Below are positions 38,974 to 46,475 of a stretch of 64,000 nucleotides of DNA, piece after piece. A program made the translations under genes and the position numbers. The first letter of the stretch is position 1; every line of letters begins with the position of its first letter. Origin of the DNA: a virus; IMG/VR virus record IMGVR_UViG_3300050821_013777, positions 1 to 64,000 of that record; one strand, written 5' to 3'. The notes beneath the pieces are model-generated. The model was not told the origin of the DNA. It saw nothing but the letters and a program-made list of their open reading frames with translations, and ran no database searches.

Positions 38974-39668
38974 ACGACGCCGGCCGCCAGCTCATGGCCG
39001 AGCGTAACGGCGAGCACGCGAACGCCAGCGTGCAGCTTCTCGGGCCTCCGAAGCCCACCGGTGCCGATGCACAGCAGGCGGCCGCACTGCTCGCGCCGAT
39101 GCAGACGAACCGCCAGGCGCGGATGGTGCTCGGCGTCGTCGCGCAGTACCTGCAGCAGGGCTACCAGACCGCAGCGACCGTGCCATCGTTTATCTCGCCG
39201 ATCGACGGCACGTCCATCGCGTCGAAGGCGATGATCTCGCTGCTCGACACGGACAACCGCTACGCGATGCGCGTCTACGCTGGGCTGCCGGACAACGACG
39301 CGCCGGTGAGCCCGCTCGATCGCAAGAAGGTTGCGCTGGCCGTGACACAGGCGCTGTCGAGCACAAAGCTCGTGAGCACTGAGGCGGCCGATCTGAACCG
39401 CGGGCTCGTCGGTTCGCTGATCGATCTGTTCAAAGAGGGGCTGCAGAAGCTCGCGACTGACGCGGCCCACAACCCGCTCGCGGCGCTCAAGTGGGCCGGC
39501 GTTGGGCTGGCGGTGCTCATCGGGCTCTTCATCGCTGGCAAGCTCGTGCACACGATCGCGTTCGGCGGCGCTGGGCACGGTGGAGAGGCCGATGCGCTGC
39601 TCGAAGCTGAGGAGGCGGCCGTGGCCATCATGGGTGCCAGGTTGCGCAAGCCCCGCCGCAAGCGTTAG
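38964..39668 (+). CDS. membrane-anchored virion protein candidate
   Basis: 234 residues. Helical, Ala/Gln-rich N-terminal two thirds, one strong helix (WAGVGLAVLIGLFIAGKLV, about 172-190), then an acidic helix and RKPRRKR end. Typical of the group. Confidence 0.6.
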   Translation: MFLDDAGRQLMAERNGEHANASVQLLGPPKPTGADAQQAAALLAPMQTNRQARMVLGVVAQYLQQGYQTAATVPSFISPIDGTSIASKAMISLLDTDNRYAMRVYAGLPDNDAPVSPLDRKKVALAVTQALSSTKLVSTEAADLNRGLVGSLIDLFKEGLQKLATDAAHNPLAALKWAGVGLAVLIGLFIAGKLVHTIAFGGAGHGGEADALLEAEEAAVAIMGARLRKPRRKR

Positions 39669-39671
39669 AAT
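39642..39671 (+). promoter_or_regulatory. leaderless promoter for 39678
   Basis: TTGCGC, 18 bp, TAGAAT, TCTGGC, ATG. The end of the preceding gene supplies both elements. Confidence 0.6.
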
Positions 39672-39677
39672 TCTGGC

Positions 39678-39860
39678 ATGATCGGTCAAGCACCACCCCC
39701 CAAGAGCAACGCGGGCCTCGCAGCGGCCATCTTCGGCGGCTTGGCAGCGGTCGGCGGCATCGCGGCGGCGGCCTACGTGTCGCGGCCGAAGCCCGCGACG
39801 GGCCCGAAGCTGAGCGGGCCGCGGTTCAAGCAGAAGAAGCCCTGCGGCTGCGGGCGCTGA
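39678..39860 (+). CDS. 60-residue membrane protein
   Basis: Single helix (LAAAIFGGLAAVGGIAAAAYV), then Pro/Lys-rich tail ending KKPCGCGR. Confidence 0.55.
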   Translation: MIGQAPPPKSNAGLAAAIFGGLAAVGGIAAAAYVSRPKPATGPKLSGPRFKQKKPCGCGR

Positions 39861-40075
39861 TGAATCCTGAGCTATCAGCGTTTTTTGCGTCTACGCGGCG
39901 CTGCGCCACCAAGACAGAACTTGTTGATCTGCTTGTTGATGACCCATCCCTTGTGGCGATGGAACGTTCGGATCGTGCCGTCCCTTCCTTGTCGCGCCGG
40001 AATCGATCCACACCGCCACTTCTTTGGTACTCCGGGTCTCATGTGACGAATTTACAGGTTCGAGCGGAAAAATGA
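39860..40075 (+). CDS. small protein, unknown
   Basis: 71 residues from an ATG overlapping the previous TGA. Helical N-terminus (ELVDLLVDDPSLVAM), polar C-terminus. Its stop overlaps 40072. Confidence 0.45.
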   Translation: MNPELSAFFASTRRCATKTELVDLLVDDPSLVAMERSDRAVPSLSRRNRSTPPLLWYSGSHVTNLQVRAEK

Positions 40076-40179
40076 AAACCTGCTGGTGGGTAGTGCACAA
40101 CCTGCTCGCCCACCCACTGCTGGTTATTTGGCCGCGTGCAGGTCGTAGACTGCACGACTGGAGTGCATTCAAGATGTGA
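40072..40179 (+). CDS. small phage protein with HNLxAHPLLV motif
   Basis: 35 residues: WWVVHNLLAHPLLVIWP, then LHDW. This VHNLxAHPLL...LHDxT pattern recurs in many phage small proteins of unknown function. Start overlaps the previous stop (ATGA). Confidence 0.6.
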   Translation: MKTCWWVVHNLLAHPLLVIWPRAGRRLHDWSAFKM

Positions 40180-40211
40180 GCTGGGTCTTTAAAAACGCTG
40201 GAGGTCGAGGC

Positions 40212-40234
40212 CCTGCGCAATCGTACTGCGCAGG
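40212..40234 (+). promoter_or_regulatory. hairpin in leader of 40290 gene
   Basis: CCTGCGCA, seven-base loop, TGCGCAGG, followed by AGGAGGATTATCTCC (a second small stem sequestering a GGAG). The 110-base region 40180-40289 has no ORF and may be a structured leader controlling the next gene. Confidence 0.45.
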
Positions 40235-40289
40235 TAAACAGGAGGATTATCTCCCTAGCTCCTAAAGGCGGTCTGAATGGAGTATGTCC

Positions 40290-41393
40290 ATGGCCGTACT
40301 ATCAGAGTTGATAAGATTCGATGCTACCGAGCGGTCTGCCTCGCGAGTCAACAAGCCAGAAGTTTCGGAAGCGCTGAAGGATCTTGCCGCCCTACTGAGA
40401 TTGGGTAAATTCAAGACCCAGCGCTGGCGCGACGAGCTGCCGTGGGACGAATCCTACGTCAAGGAGGCTGTCGCCATCGAGCGCGTCCTCCAGCCCCACC
40501 GCCGCGCCGGCTTGGTTGGGGCATCGGCCGCAGCTCCCGCGGGGCTTGAAGAAGCGGGGTTCATCTGGCGGCAGATCCTGCGGGGAAGCGATGTACAGCC
40601 CTTCGATCCGTGCGCCGATAGAGGTCCCTGTACTAAGAAGGACAGATATTACGTCGAGCATGTCACCATCTCGGTCGATCACCCCGACTCTATCCTCCGA
40701 GCGACCCGATCTCCTGTTACGCCGCTGGCCAACATTAGGAAACTCGCCGACGCATTCTGCTTCGTAGCCATGCCCCTGTGGGCGCTCGATCCGCAGATCT
40801 TTACCAACGAGATAAGGCGCTCAGTGGACGCCTTCTGGGACCTCGAAGATCTCAACTTGGACGTCTACGCCCTGGCGCCCCTATCCCTATACTCCTTGGC
40901 TGGGCATGTCGCCAGTGAAGCCGGTACCGAGATGTACGCCCCGCCACCGTTACAGCAAGTAGTGGTGGGCCTGCGGATGAATGTCCCCATGTTCCGCTCT
41001 ATGCAGATTGATGTGGCCGACCTGCGGAAGGACATGGAGCAACTCCGCGCTCGGGTCGACAAGTTGGAGGAGACCACCCGTAGTATGCAGCGGCAAATTG
41101 CATCAATACAGGAGAGCTTGGCTTCAGTACAAAATGAGGTGGCCGCCCAGCGCTTGGAGATCCTTAATCTGTCCTCCCTGCTCTCCCAGGCCCAAGCGGC
41201 GCCGACCTACTTCGGCCAAGACCCGCTGCTGTTCGCAGTACCCCGGGGTACCATGCTCGCGACGGCCAACGTCCAGGCCATCCTAGGCCCCTGCTGGGGT
41301 GCCGACATTGATGATGCAGTGGTCACGGCCGCGGGGTTCCGTCCCAATAAAGCTCTCCGCGCCAAGTACACCAAATCGCTGAGGTGGGCATGA
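40290..41393 (+). CDS. unknown 367-residue protein with coiled coil
   Basis: Base usage is visibly less GC-biased at third positions than its neighbours, suggesting separate acquisition. N-terminal helical part, a central domain with FCFVAMPLWALDP, and a long coiled coil at about residues 243-300 (heptads in DVADLRKDMEQLRARVDKLE), then a short C-terminal domain. Not recognised; a moron-type or defence/exclusion gene is possible. ATG at 40290 preferred (GGAG eight bases upstream) over 40284. Confidence 0.6.
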   Translation: MAVLSELIRFDATERSASRVNKPEVSEALKDLAALLRLGKFKTQRWRDELPWDESYVKEAVAIERVLQPHRRAGLVGASAAAPAGLEEAGFIWRQILRGSDVQPFDPCADRGPCTKKDRYYVEHVTISVDHPDSILRATRSPVTPLANIRKLADAFCFVAMPLWALDPQIFTNEIRRSVDAFWDLEDLNLDVYALAPLSLYSLAGHVASEAGTEMYAPPPLQQVVVGLRMNVPMFRSMQIDVADLRKDMEQLRARVDKLEETTRSMQRQIASIQESLASVQNEVAAQRLEILNLSSLLSQAQAAPTYFGQDPLLFAVPRGTMLATANVQAILGPCWGADIDDAVVTAAGFRPNKALRAKYTKSLRWA

Positions 41394-41572
41394 GTCCATA
41401 CGAAGCGCGGCTGCTTGTACGAGCGCTCGACGCTTTCATGGACGCTCGAACGGAAGCCACCCGAACAGCACTCACGAAAGTGTTGGAGGCTGTTCCTCTC
41501 GACCGAAACTATCGTGGAGGGATGCTGCACCTGGAAGCTCTCCATGAGCAGCATGAGAAGGAGCCGTACTGA
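41390..41572 (+). CDS. small helical protein
   Basis: 60 residues, overlapping the previous stop (ATGA). Charged helices (EARLLVRALDAFMDART). Probably the partner of 40290. Confidence 0.5.
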   Translation: MSPYEARLLVRALDAFMDARTEATRTALTKVLEAVPLDRNYRGGMLHLEALHEQHEKEPY

Positions 41573-41587
41573 ACTCCCTTCTAGCGA

Positions 41588-41794
41588 TCAGCGCGGCACG
41601 ACGCAGCGGCGGAAGAACTTCTCGCGAGCCTCGCCGAGCGCCCGGCGACCGCCGCCGGTCTTGCCGTGGGCCTCGTGGGCGCGCCCCAGAGCGTTCAGGG
41701 CCGCGGTGCAGTGGCCGAAGCCAGCATTCGAGATGACCTCGTTGGCGTGCGTCTCGACGAGCTGAGAGCGCTTGGAGCGACGGCGGCGGGTCAC
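41588..41794 (-). CDS. small basic protein
   Basis: 68 residues, GTG start. Arg-rich ends (TRRRRSKRS, EKFFRRC) around a helical centre. Last gene of the leftward array. Possibly DNA-binding. Confidence 0.45.
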   Translation of the reverse strand: MTRRRRSKRSQLVETHANEVISNAGFGHCTAALNALGRAHEAHGKTGGGRRALGEAREKFFRRCVVPR

Positions 41795-42067
41795 TTACTT
41801 CACACAGGAGCTTTTGAACACCGAAAACGCCTTGCTGGTCAGCTCTGTACGAAGCGAGATCTGCCTGCCGCCGGCTCGGCGTTCGCTCTGGGCGCGACCC
41901 ATGTACATCGCCATGTTGTGCAAGTAGGAGAGTGCCGCTGCGCACGAACGATCTTTGACAGCCGCGATGGCGTTGCCTGCAGCCGCCTCAGCTTCATGGG
42001 CTGCCGCATCGAAACGTTTTGTGTGCTCCTCCGCGCTCGACCCCAACCCCCGCCGCCGACGCTTCAC
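41795..42067 (-). CDS. small basic helical protein
   Basis: 90 residues. GTG at 42067 overlaps the upstream TGA; a longer GTG at 42076 is possible. KRRRRG N-terminus and Ala-rich helices. Confidence 0.5.
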   Translation of the reverse strand: MKRRRRGLGSSAEEHTKRFDAAAHEAEAAAGNAIAAVKDRSCAAALSYLHNMAMYMGRAQSERRAGGRQISLRTELTSKAFSVFKSSCVK

Positions 42068-42330
42068 TTGCCGCACGCCTCTTCAGCAAGCCCTGCCGCT
42101 TTGTGCAGCCGGCTGCCGCTGAACCACAGGGCGGCCGCGCCGAGCAGCGACAGCGCCGCAGGGCCCCACCCCTTGTGGAAGCCCCGGTAGATCCCGTAGC
42201 CGCCGAGCCCGAGGCTGCCAAGGCGGGTGACGCCGCCGGCAACCTTGAGTGCCGTCGCGTTCGGGCAGGAGGGCATCGGGCCGCCCAAGAGCTGGACGTC
42301 GGGAGAGCCGCTGATCGTGTAAATCTCCAC
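42064..42330 (-). CDS. small membrane protein
   Basis: 88 residues with two weak hydrophobic helices (TRLGSLGLGGYGIY, GPAALSLLGAAALWFSG). GTGGAG Shine-Dalgarno; TATCCT about 21 bases upstream could be its -10. Confidence 0.5.
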   Translation of the reverse strand: MEIYTISGSPDVQLLGGPMPSCPNATALKVAGGVTRLGSLGLGGYGIYRGFHKGWGPAALSLLGAAALWFSGSRLHKAAGLAEEACGK

Positions 42331-42428
42331 GAATCAGATGGTACTAGGATAGTGGGTTGGCGTGCAACTCTTCGGCTTCGACGGCAGGCTGTCCCACCTC
42401 CACCACGCTCATGCCGGGCACCAAAATA

Positions 42429-42509
42429 TTAAGAGTGATCGACGCGCCCGACCCCACGGTACACCTTGCCGTCGATCGCGGTGATTTTGTCGCCCGGCGC
42501 CCGGAGCAT
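42429..42509 (-). pseudogene. remnant of an EGxxW-family gene start
   Basis: 26 codons from ATG 42509 read MLRAPGDKITAIDGKVYRG, like the N-termini of 45144 (AGDKITAAVYL) and 44651 (QGDIITARS), then reach a TAA. The following 90 bases stay open only in another frame. Looks like a decayed copy; the 180 bases 42331-42510 hold nothing else I can support. Confidence 0.4.
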
Positions 42510-42510
42510 T

Positions 42511-42879
42511 TCAGTGGTTCAGGACTACGCGGGCTGCGAAAGTGTTCTGGCCAATCACGCCAGCAGGTCCCGTCGGCCCGGTTGGACCGATCGGGCACGG
42601 CTGCCCTGACTCCCAGAGCTTCTTGGCTGCGAGCAGCACCTGCACGTCCTCAGAATCTTCTGCGTGTGCGCCACGGACCCACGAAATGCCCTCATCGTGA
42701 TCGTAGGCAGGTACGATCGGCGTCGCGGCGCGGACCTGCGGCTCGTCTGGCATCCAGTAGAACCCGATCGCTTCTTTGTAGTCGGGAGGCGCTGCTAGTA
42801 GTCCCTCGGTGACAACGCTGCCGATCACTATCTGCCCGCTGACGAGCCCAGTGATCTTGCTGTCGCGCGCCGGTCTCAC
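42511..42879 (-). CDS. EGxxW-family protein with collagen-like extension
   Basis: 122 residues, GTG start. YDHDEGISWVRGAHAEDSED, tail LLAAKKLWESGQ, then 31 further residues beginning CPIGPTGPTGPAG, a collagen-like Gly-X-Y run. The only member with such an extension. Confidence 0.65.
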   Translation of the reverse strand: MRPARDSKITGLVSGQIVIGSVVTEGLLAAPPDYKEAIGFYWMPDEPQVRAATPIVPAYDHDEGISWVRGAHAEDSEDVQVLLAAKKLWESGQPCPIGPTGPTGPAGVIGQNTFAARVVLNH

Positions 42880-43163
42880 TCGGCGACCTGAGCCACTTGC
42901 ACCACAGCGTTGCCGCCTTCGAGCCTGTAGTCGAACGAGACGACCACCTTGTCGTCCTCGCTGGCCACGTCGCAGTTGCTGTCCTTCATGGCCTTGAGCG
43001 CGCGGTCGCGGAGCCTGCCGATAACCGCGAATGCCTTTTCTGTGTCGGCGCGATCGGCCTCGGCGATCGGGATGGCCACGTCGTCGGCGATCAGGTGCAC
43101 GTCGTCGTGCACGCGGGTGATGGTTGCGTCGGAGGCTCGCTTCGTGGCAGGCCGGAACACCAT
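42876..43163 (-). CDS. unknown small alpha/beta protein
   Basis: 95 residues. Strand-helix pattern (VHLIADDVAIPI, KAFAVIGRLRDRALKAM, KVVVSFDYRLEGGNAVVQV). TAATCC lies 6 bases before the ATG with a TTGACG farther upstream, so it may start a leaderless transcript. Not an EGxxW member. Confidence 0.55.
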   Translation of the reverse strand: MVFRPATKRASDATITRVHDDVHLIADDVAIPIAEADRADTEKAFAVIGRLRDRALKAMKDSNCDVASEDDKVVVSFDYRLEGGNAVVQVAQVAE

Positions 43164-43172
43164 GTTCGGGGA

Positions 43173-43436
43173 TTATGCCAGGCTCCTGGCTGAGGCGTCA
43201 AGACGGTAGGCGGCGAGGAGAGCATCGGGGTTGTCCCAGCCCTTGGCCCAGACCGTGCCCTGCGCGGCGTAAGACAAGACCCACCAGTCGGTGCCGCCGA
43301 CCACGACAATAGGCGATCCATCTGACGTGTGCCCCTCGACGATCCCTTTGAGGACGCGCCAAGAATTCCAGTCGTGCCCACCGAATACCAACAGCACGCG
43401 CTCCCCTGCCTCCACCGATGCCGGATGCAGCGCCAC
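43173..43436 (-). CDS. EGxxW-family protein with shared tail
   Basis: 87 residues, GTG start. GERVLLVFGGHDW, then SYAAQGTVWAKGWDNP (the diverged EGxxW) and tail LLAAYRLDASARSLA. Confidence 0.6.
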   Translation of the reverse strand: MALHPASVEAGERVLLVFGGHDWNSWRVLKGIVEGHTSDGSPIVVVGGTDWWVLSYAAQGTVWAKGWDNPDALLAAYRLDASARSLA

Positions 43437-43709
43437 CTACGCCGACCACTCCAGCATGAACGCCGCGAGTAACGACTCCCGTCCCGCGGCGCTCGTGTCT
43501 CGGCTCCAAGTCACGCCCTCATCGCGCACGCGCAGCGCCGCAGCTGCAGGATCGTGCTGGCCTGCTCGACAGTTGAACCAGTCGCCGTCGACGTCGTCTG
43601 GGCGACTGAAGCAGGCCACTATGTCTGCTTCTAGGATTCGGGGATCGCGATCAAAAAATCGGCTTCCTTCATTCACGATCACGATTCTGGTGCCTGGATG
43701 CAGGTCCAT
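43437..43709 (-). CDS. EGxxW-family protein with shared tail
   Basis: 90 residues. HPGTRIVIVNEGSRFF beta start, VRDEGVTWSRDTSAAGRES, tail LLAAFMLEWSA. ATG 43709 preferred over the TTG one codon upstream. Confidence 0.65.
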   Translation of the reverse strand: MDLHPGTRIVIVNEGSRFFDRDPRILEADIVACFSRPDDVDGDWFNCRAGQHDPAAAALRVRDEGVTWSRDTSAAGRESLLAAFMLEWSA

Positions 43710-44098
43710 CAACGACGCCGAAAGCTCGAAGCGTTCTTCGCAGGGACGGGCCGAAATCGCGGTGGCGCTGATGGACGTCGCAGCTGGTTGCGCACGGTCA
43801 TGTCGTGCCAGTCCGCGACGGCGTCGCTCAATCCCTTCATCGCGTCGGTAAGCGGATCTCGATCCTCTCGCGCGAGCATGTTCGCCGCCTTCAACGACTC
43901 GACTTCGCTACTCTCCTCGCGGTGATCGCCCCGAATCCAGGTGATACCCTCATCAGCCACAAGTAGCGTCCCTGATTTGTGCACGTCGTAGAAATGGTGC
44001 CAGTCGAAGCGTCCAGACCGCTGCAGCTGAGTCGTCGGGGCAGCTGCGCGCACAACCTTACCGTTGTTGCACACTATGATGATCGTGAAGCCGATCAT
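43709..44098 (-). CDS. EGxxW-family protein with C-terminal extension
   Basis: 129 residues. FTIIIVCNNGKVV start, VADEGITWIRGDHREESSE, LKAANMLARED, then about 50 extra helical/basic residues ending SSFRRR. The tail is thus internal in this member. Confidence 0.6.
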   Translation of the reverse strand: MIGFTIIIVCNNGKVVRAAAPTTQLQRSGRFDWHHFYDVHKSGTLLVADEGITWIRGDHREESSEVESLKAANMLAREDRDPLTDAMKGLSDAVADWHDMTVRNQLRRPSAPPRFRPVPAKNASSFRRR

Positions 44099-44397
44099 CG
44101 ATCGCGCTCTCCTGCAGAGAACTCGGCGTCCCACTGGTCGAGGTTCGCGACCCATGCTTCGCGTGACATCTGCCCACGCATGTACAGACCATGTGCTTCT
44201 TCCAGACCTATCGCCTTTGGCCCGCGCAGCTTCCACGCAGCGAGCATCGCTTGCGCGTCCTGCGAATCGTCACCGTGCCAGCCATTGATCCAGTCGATGC
44301 CCTCTGCTCCCTCATCACGCGCGGCGCCATGCCTAATGCCACGGAGAATCACCCCGTTCTTGATGCGCGTGACGAGACGCTGTGCGGAGTCACTCAT
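44095..44397 (-). CDS. EGxxW-family protein with C-terminal extension
   Basis: 100 residues. EGIDWINGWHGDDSQDAQ, LAAWKLRGPK, then a further helical extension of about 38 residues. N-terminal part shorter than in relatives. Confidence 0.6.
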   Translation of the reverse strand: MSDSAQRLVTRIKNGVILRGIRHGAARDEGAEGIDWINGWHGDDSQDAQAMLAAWKLRGPKAIGLEEAHGLYMRGQMSREAWVANLDQWDAEFSAGERDR

Positions 44398-44639
44398 TGT
44401 GCTGCCTGGGGCGGCTCCTCTTCGTCGGTGTCGATCTCGCCGGCCTGCATCTTTGCCTCGGCTCGATCAAATCCGGTCATGAGCTGTTCGACGCACGATC
44501 GGCATAGTCCAGCGAACGCAGGTATACCGTTGACGATGACCTCCCTGAGTTCGAGGCGCGCGAGCAGCTCCGCCGGCTGATCGCACATGGAGCAGATGCA
44601 ATCGAACTCGTCACTCGGGAGGAGAAAACGCAACTTCAT
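44394..44639 (-). CDS. zinc-binding small protein
   Basis: 81 residues: DCICSMCDQPAELL, then GLCRSCVEQLM, a four-Cys zinc site, and an acidic C-terminus. Embedded in the EGxxW array. Function unknown. Confidence 0.6.
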   Translation of the reverse strand: MKLRFLLPSDEFDCICSMCDQPAELLARLELREVIVNGIPAFAGLCRSCVEQLMTGFDRAEAKMQAGEIDTDEEEPPQAAQ

Positions 44640-44650
44640 GTCGCTCGACC

Positions 44651-44890
44651 TCACGGTTCGCTGTTGGTGAGCTTCTGTACAGCGTCGACTACGACGAAGT
44701 CGGACTCGGTACGCTCGCCGCGCACCCACGTCGCACCCTCGTCGGCGAGCTGGAAGTAGTGGTTGAAGAGTGCACCGCCCGGAAGGCGCAACTGCACGAA
44801 CATCCGTGTGCCGTCGACGGTGTGCACCTTGCCGATGCCGAGCACGCCGCCGCGTGACCGCGCTGTGATTATGTCACCCTGTTTGATCAT
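44651..44890 (-). CDS. EGxxW-family protein with shared tail
   Basis: 79 residues. QGDIITARSRGGVLGIGKV start, LADEGATWVRGERTES, tail VVDAVQKLTNSEP. Its start overlaps the end of the interrupted paralog at 44887. Confidence 0.65.
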   Translation of the reverse strand: MIKQGDIITARSRGGVLGIGKVHTVDGTRMFVQLRLPGGALFNHYFQLADEGATWVRGERTESDFVVVDAVQKLTNSEP

Positions 44891-45144
44891 GCTGCGCTCC
44901 TTGCCAGTTTTGCCGCTGCGAGCAACGCTCGCGCTTTGTCATCCCACGCCTGCAGCCACCCGCGTACTCACGTCGCACCCTCGTTGGCATCATCCTCGAA
45001 GCCGCTGCGCAAATCAGCGTCGGTCCACATGAACGAACCAACAAACTGATGCCCACATACCTCGCCGTGGTACAGCCGGCCTGTGTGCTCGCCAACGACG
45101 GTCACCTTCGTGCCGTTCGCAGGGCTGTTCACGCGCTTGCCCAT
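44887..45144 (-). pseudogene. EGxxW-family gene with in-frame TGA at the Trp codon
   Basis: From ATG 45144 the frame reads to NEGAT, then TGA at 44968-44970, and continues in frame as VRGWLQAWDDKARALLAAAKLARSAA to the normal overlapping stop at 44887. The TGA replaces the conserved Trp (TGG) by one base. Without it the protein would be an ordinary 85-residue member. Either a recent nonsense mutation, readthrough, or a sequencing error. Confidence 0.7.
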
Positions 45145-45512
45145 CAGCGCACCAGCCCCTGTGGGATGAGCTTGTCGTCCCAATAGATGTCGTCGTCTAA
45201 CCAGTGGTAGGAATCGTCGTACCAATCTTCATCGTGCAGGAATAACATCGACGACTCCCTGTTTCCTGCGAGCGCAAAGGCGGCCAACATCGTCGTCACG
45301 TCTTCGCTGTCGATGTCTGGCCAACCGCGAATCCAATAGATGCCCTCGTCACGTCCGTCACAGTCGAGCACGAACGAGCTGATCCCCGCGGTTATCTCAG
45401 CGCCTACGTAGAGTACGGCCTGTTGTTGGCAGAAGCGCGCTCGCATCACGAAGGTCGAGCCGTCTGACAGATACACAGCAGCGGTAATCTTGTCGCCAGC
45501 GTGGAGGCTCAT
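45144..45512 (-). CDS. EGxxW-family protein with acidic extension
   Basis: 122 residues. AGDKITAAVYLSDGSTFV start, GRDEGIYWIRGWPDIDSED, MLAAFALAGNRESS, then an Asp/Trp/Tyr-rich extension (DWYDDSYHWLDDDIYWDD). Confidence 0.65.
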   Translation of the reverse strand: MSLHAGDKITAAVYLSDGSTFVMRARFCQQQAVLYVGAEITAGISSFVLDCDGRDEGIYWIRGWPDIDSEDVTTMLAAFALAGNRESSMLFLHDEDWYDDSYHWLDDDIYWDDKLIPQGLVR

Positions 45513-45808
45513 TCTGCACTCCGTCGAAGCCGCCAGCTCGCGAGCAACGCGTCGACTTCAGGTGTGCCGCGCTCGTGCCAACCACGAATCCACGTCGCGC
45601 CCTCGTCGGCGAGCAGCGCTGTTTCAGCGTAGCCCCACGAGGTGCCCCAGCGGAACCTTCCACGGTTGTCGATGTCGACGGCGCCGCTGACGTCGACACG
45701 ATGTACGAAGCCGCCATTACTGACCGCTGTGATGTACGGCCAGCCTGTATACTTGTCGAACAGCAGATGAGGCAGCGATGGCTGCACTTCCTGATCGCGC
45801 GTGCTCAT
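45509..45808 (-). CDS. EGxxW-family protein with shared tail
   Basis: 99 residues. The N-terminal half is beta-rich (ITAVSNGGFVHRVDVSGAVD), then LADEGATWIRGWHERGTPE and tail LLASWRLRRSAE. Confidence 0.65.
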   Translation of the reverse strand: MSTRDQEVQPSLPHLLFDKYTGWPYITAVSNGGFVHRVDVSGAVDIDNRGRFRWGTSWGYAETALLADEGATWIRGWHERGTPEVDALLASWRLRRSAE

Positions 45809-46203
45809 CGTCGGCGTTCCGCTGCGCGCTTCAGGACCTCGGCCCATGGACGCAGCTCAAAGTCGTGTTCTCCTTCGTGCCCTTCAGGCAGTGGGCACGA
45901 AACGTAGTCGTAAGCTGGCCCGCGCGCGTTGCAGTCGCCGTCGATCTGCCGATACTCGTTCACGGCTACAAGCACGTGACCTGTGTGGGATTTGTAGAAG
46001 TTTGGATCGACGTGGCCGATCTCGCCCGGTACCGAGATGGAGATCTCAGTCCAGCTCTTTGTCATCGACGCGGCGACATCAGCGATCGTAGCGAGCCCGT
46101 CGCGGAACTTGATTAGGTCGCGGCATGTGCCGTCGCCGCGATTGAGGTGCAGCCCAGACTCGGCATCGCAGTCGAGGCAACGCACGTCCCAGTAGGTGCT
46201 CAC
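45805..46203 (-). CDS. zinc-motif protein in the EGxxW array
   Basis: 132 residues. VRCLDCDAESGLHL near the start and SCPLPEGHEGEHDFE near the end; the latter resembles 49527 (CERESDHEGKHAYD) and the end of 14819. Function unknown. Confidence 0.55.
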   Translation of the reverse strand: MSTYWDVRCLDCDAESGLHLNRGDGTCRDLIKFRDGLATIADVAASMTKSWTEISISVPGEIGHVDPNFYKSHTGHVLVAVNEYRQIDGDCNARGPAYDYVSCPLPEGHEGEHDFELRPWAEVLKRAAERRR

Positions 46204-46475
46204 GCTGCGCTCCTGGCGAGCAGTCCAGCAGCACGGAGCGCAAGAGCTTCAGGTTCGGTTGGTCTGTACCATCCTCGAATCCAGGTCACGCCTTCGTCGG
46301 CAAAGTAGCGCGAGCAAGCCCAGCCGCCTTCGCCCACTCCGCCGTTTTGGGCGCTTTCAATCGCCGCGTCGAATCCCTCGCGGAGAAGATCCCGACCACT
46401 GACGCGCGCCAGATATATACAGCTGTCTTCCGCGTCGAAGAGCGTAATCCCTATGCCTAGTACCAGCGCGCTCAC
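46200..46475 (-). CDS. EGxxW-family protein with shared tail
   Basis: 91 residues, GTG in overlap. VLGIGITLFDAED start, FADEGVTWIRGWYRPTEPE, tail LRAAGLLARSAA. Confidence 0.65.
   Translation of the reverse strand: MSALVLGIGITLFDAEDSCIYLARVSGRDLLREGFDAAIESAQNGGVGEGGWACSRYFADEGVTWIRGWYRPTEPEALALRAAGLLARSAA

Noticed and set aside
44887-45144. TGA recoded to Trp throughout the genome
   Set aside because: Dozens of genes end in TGA at overlapping stop/start junctions, so TGA is a normal stop here.
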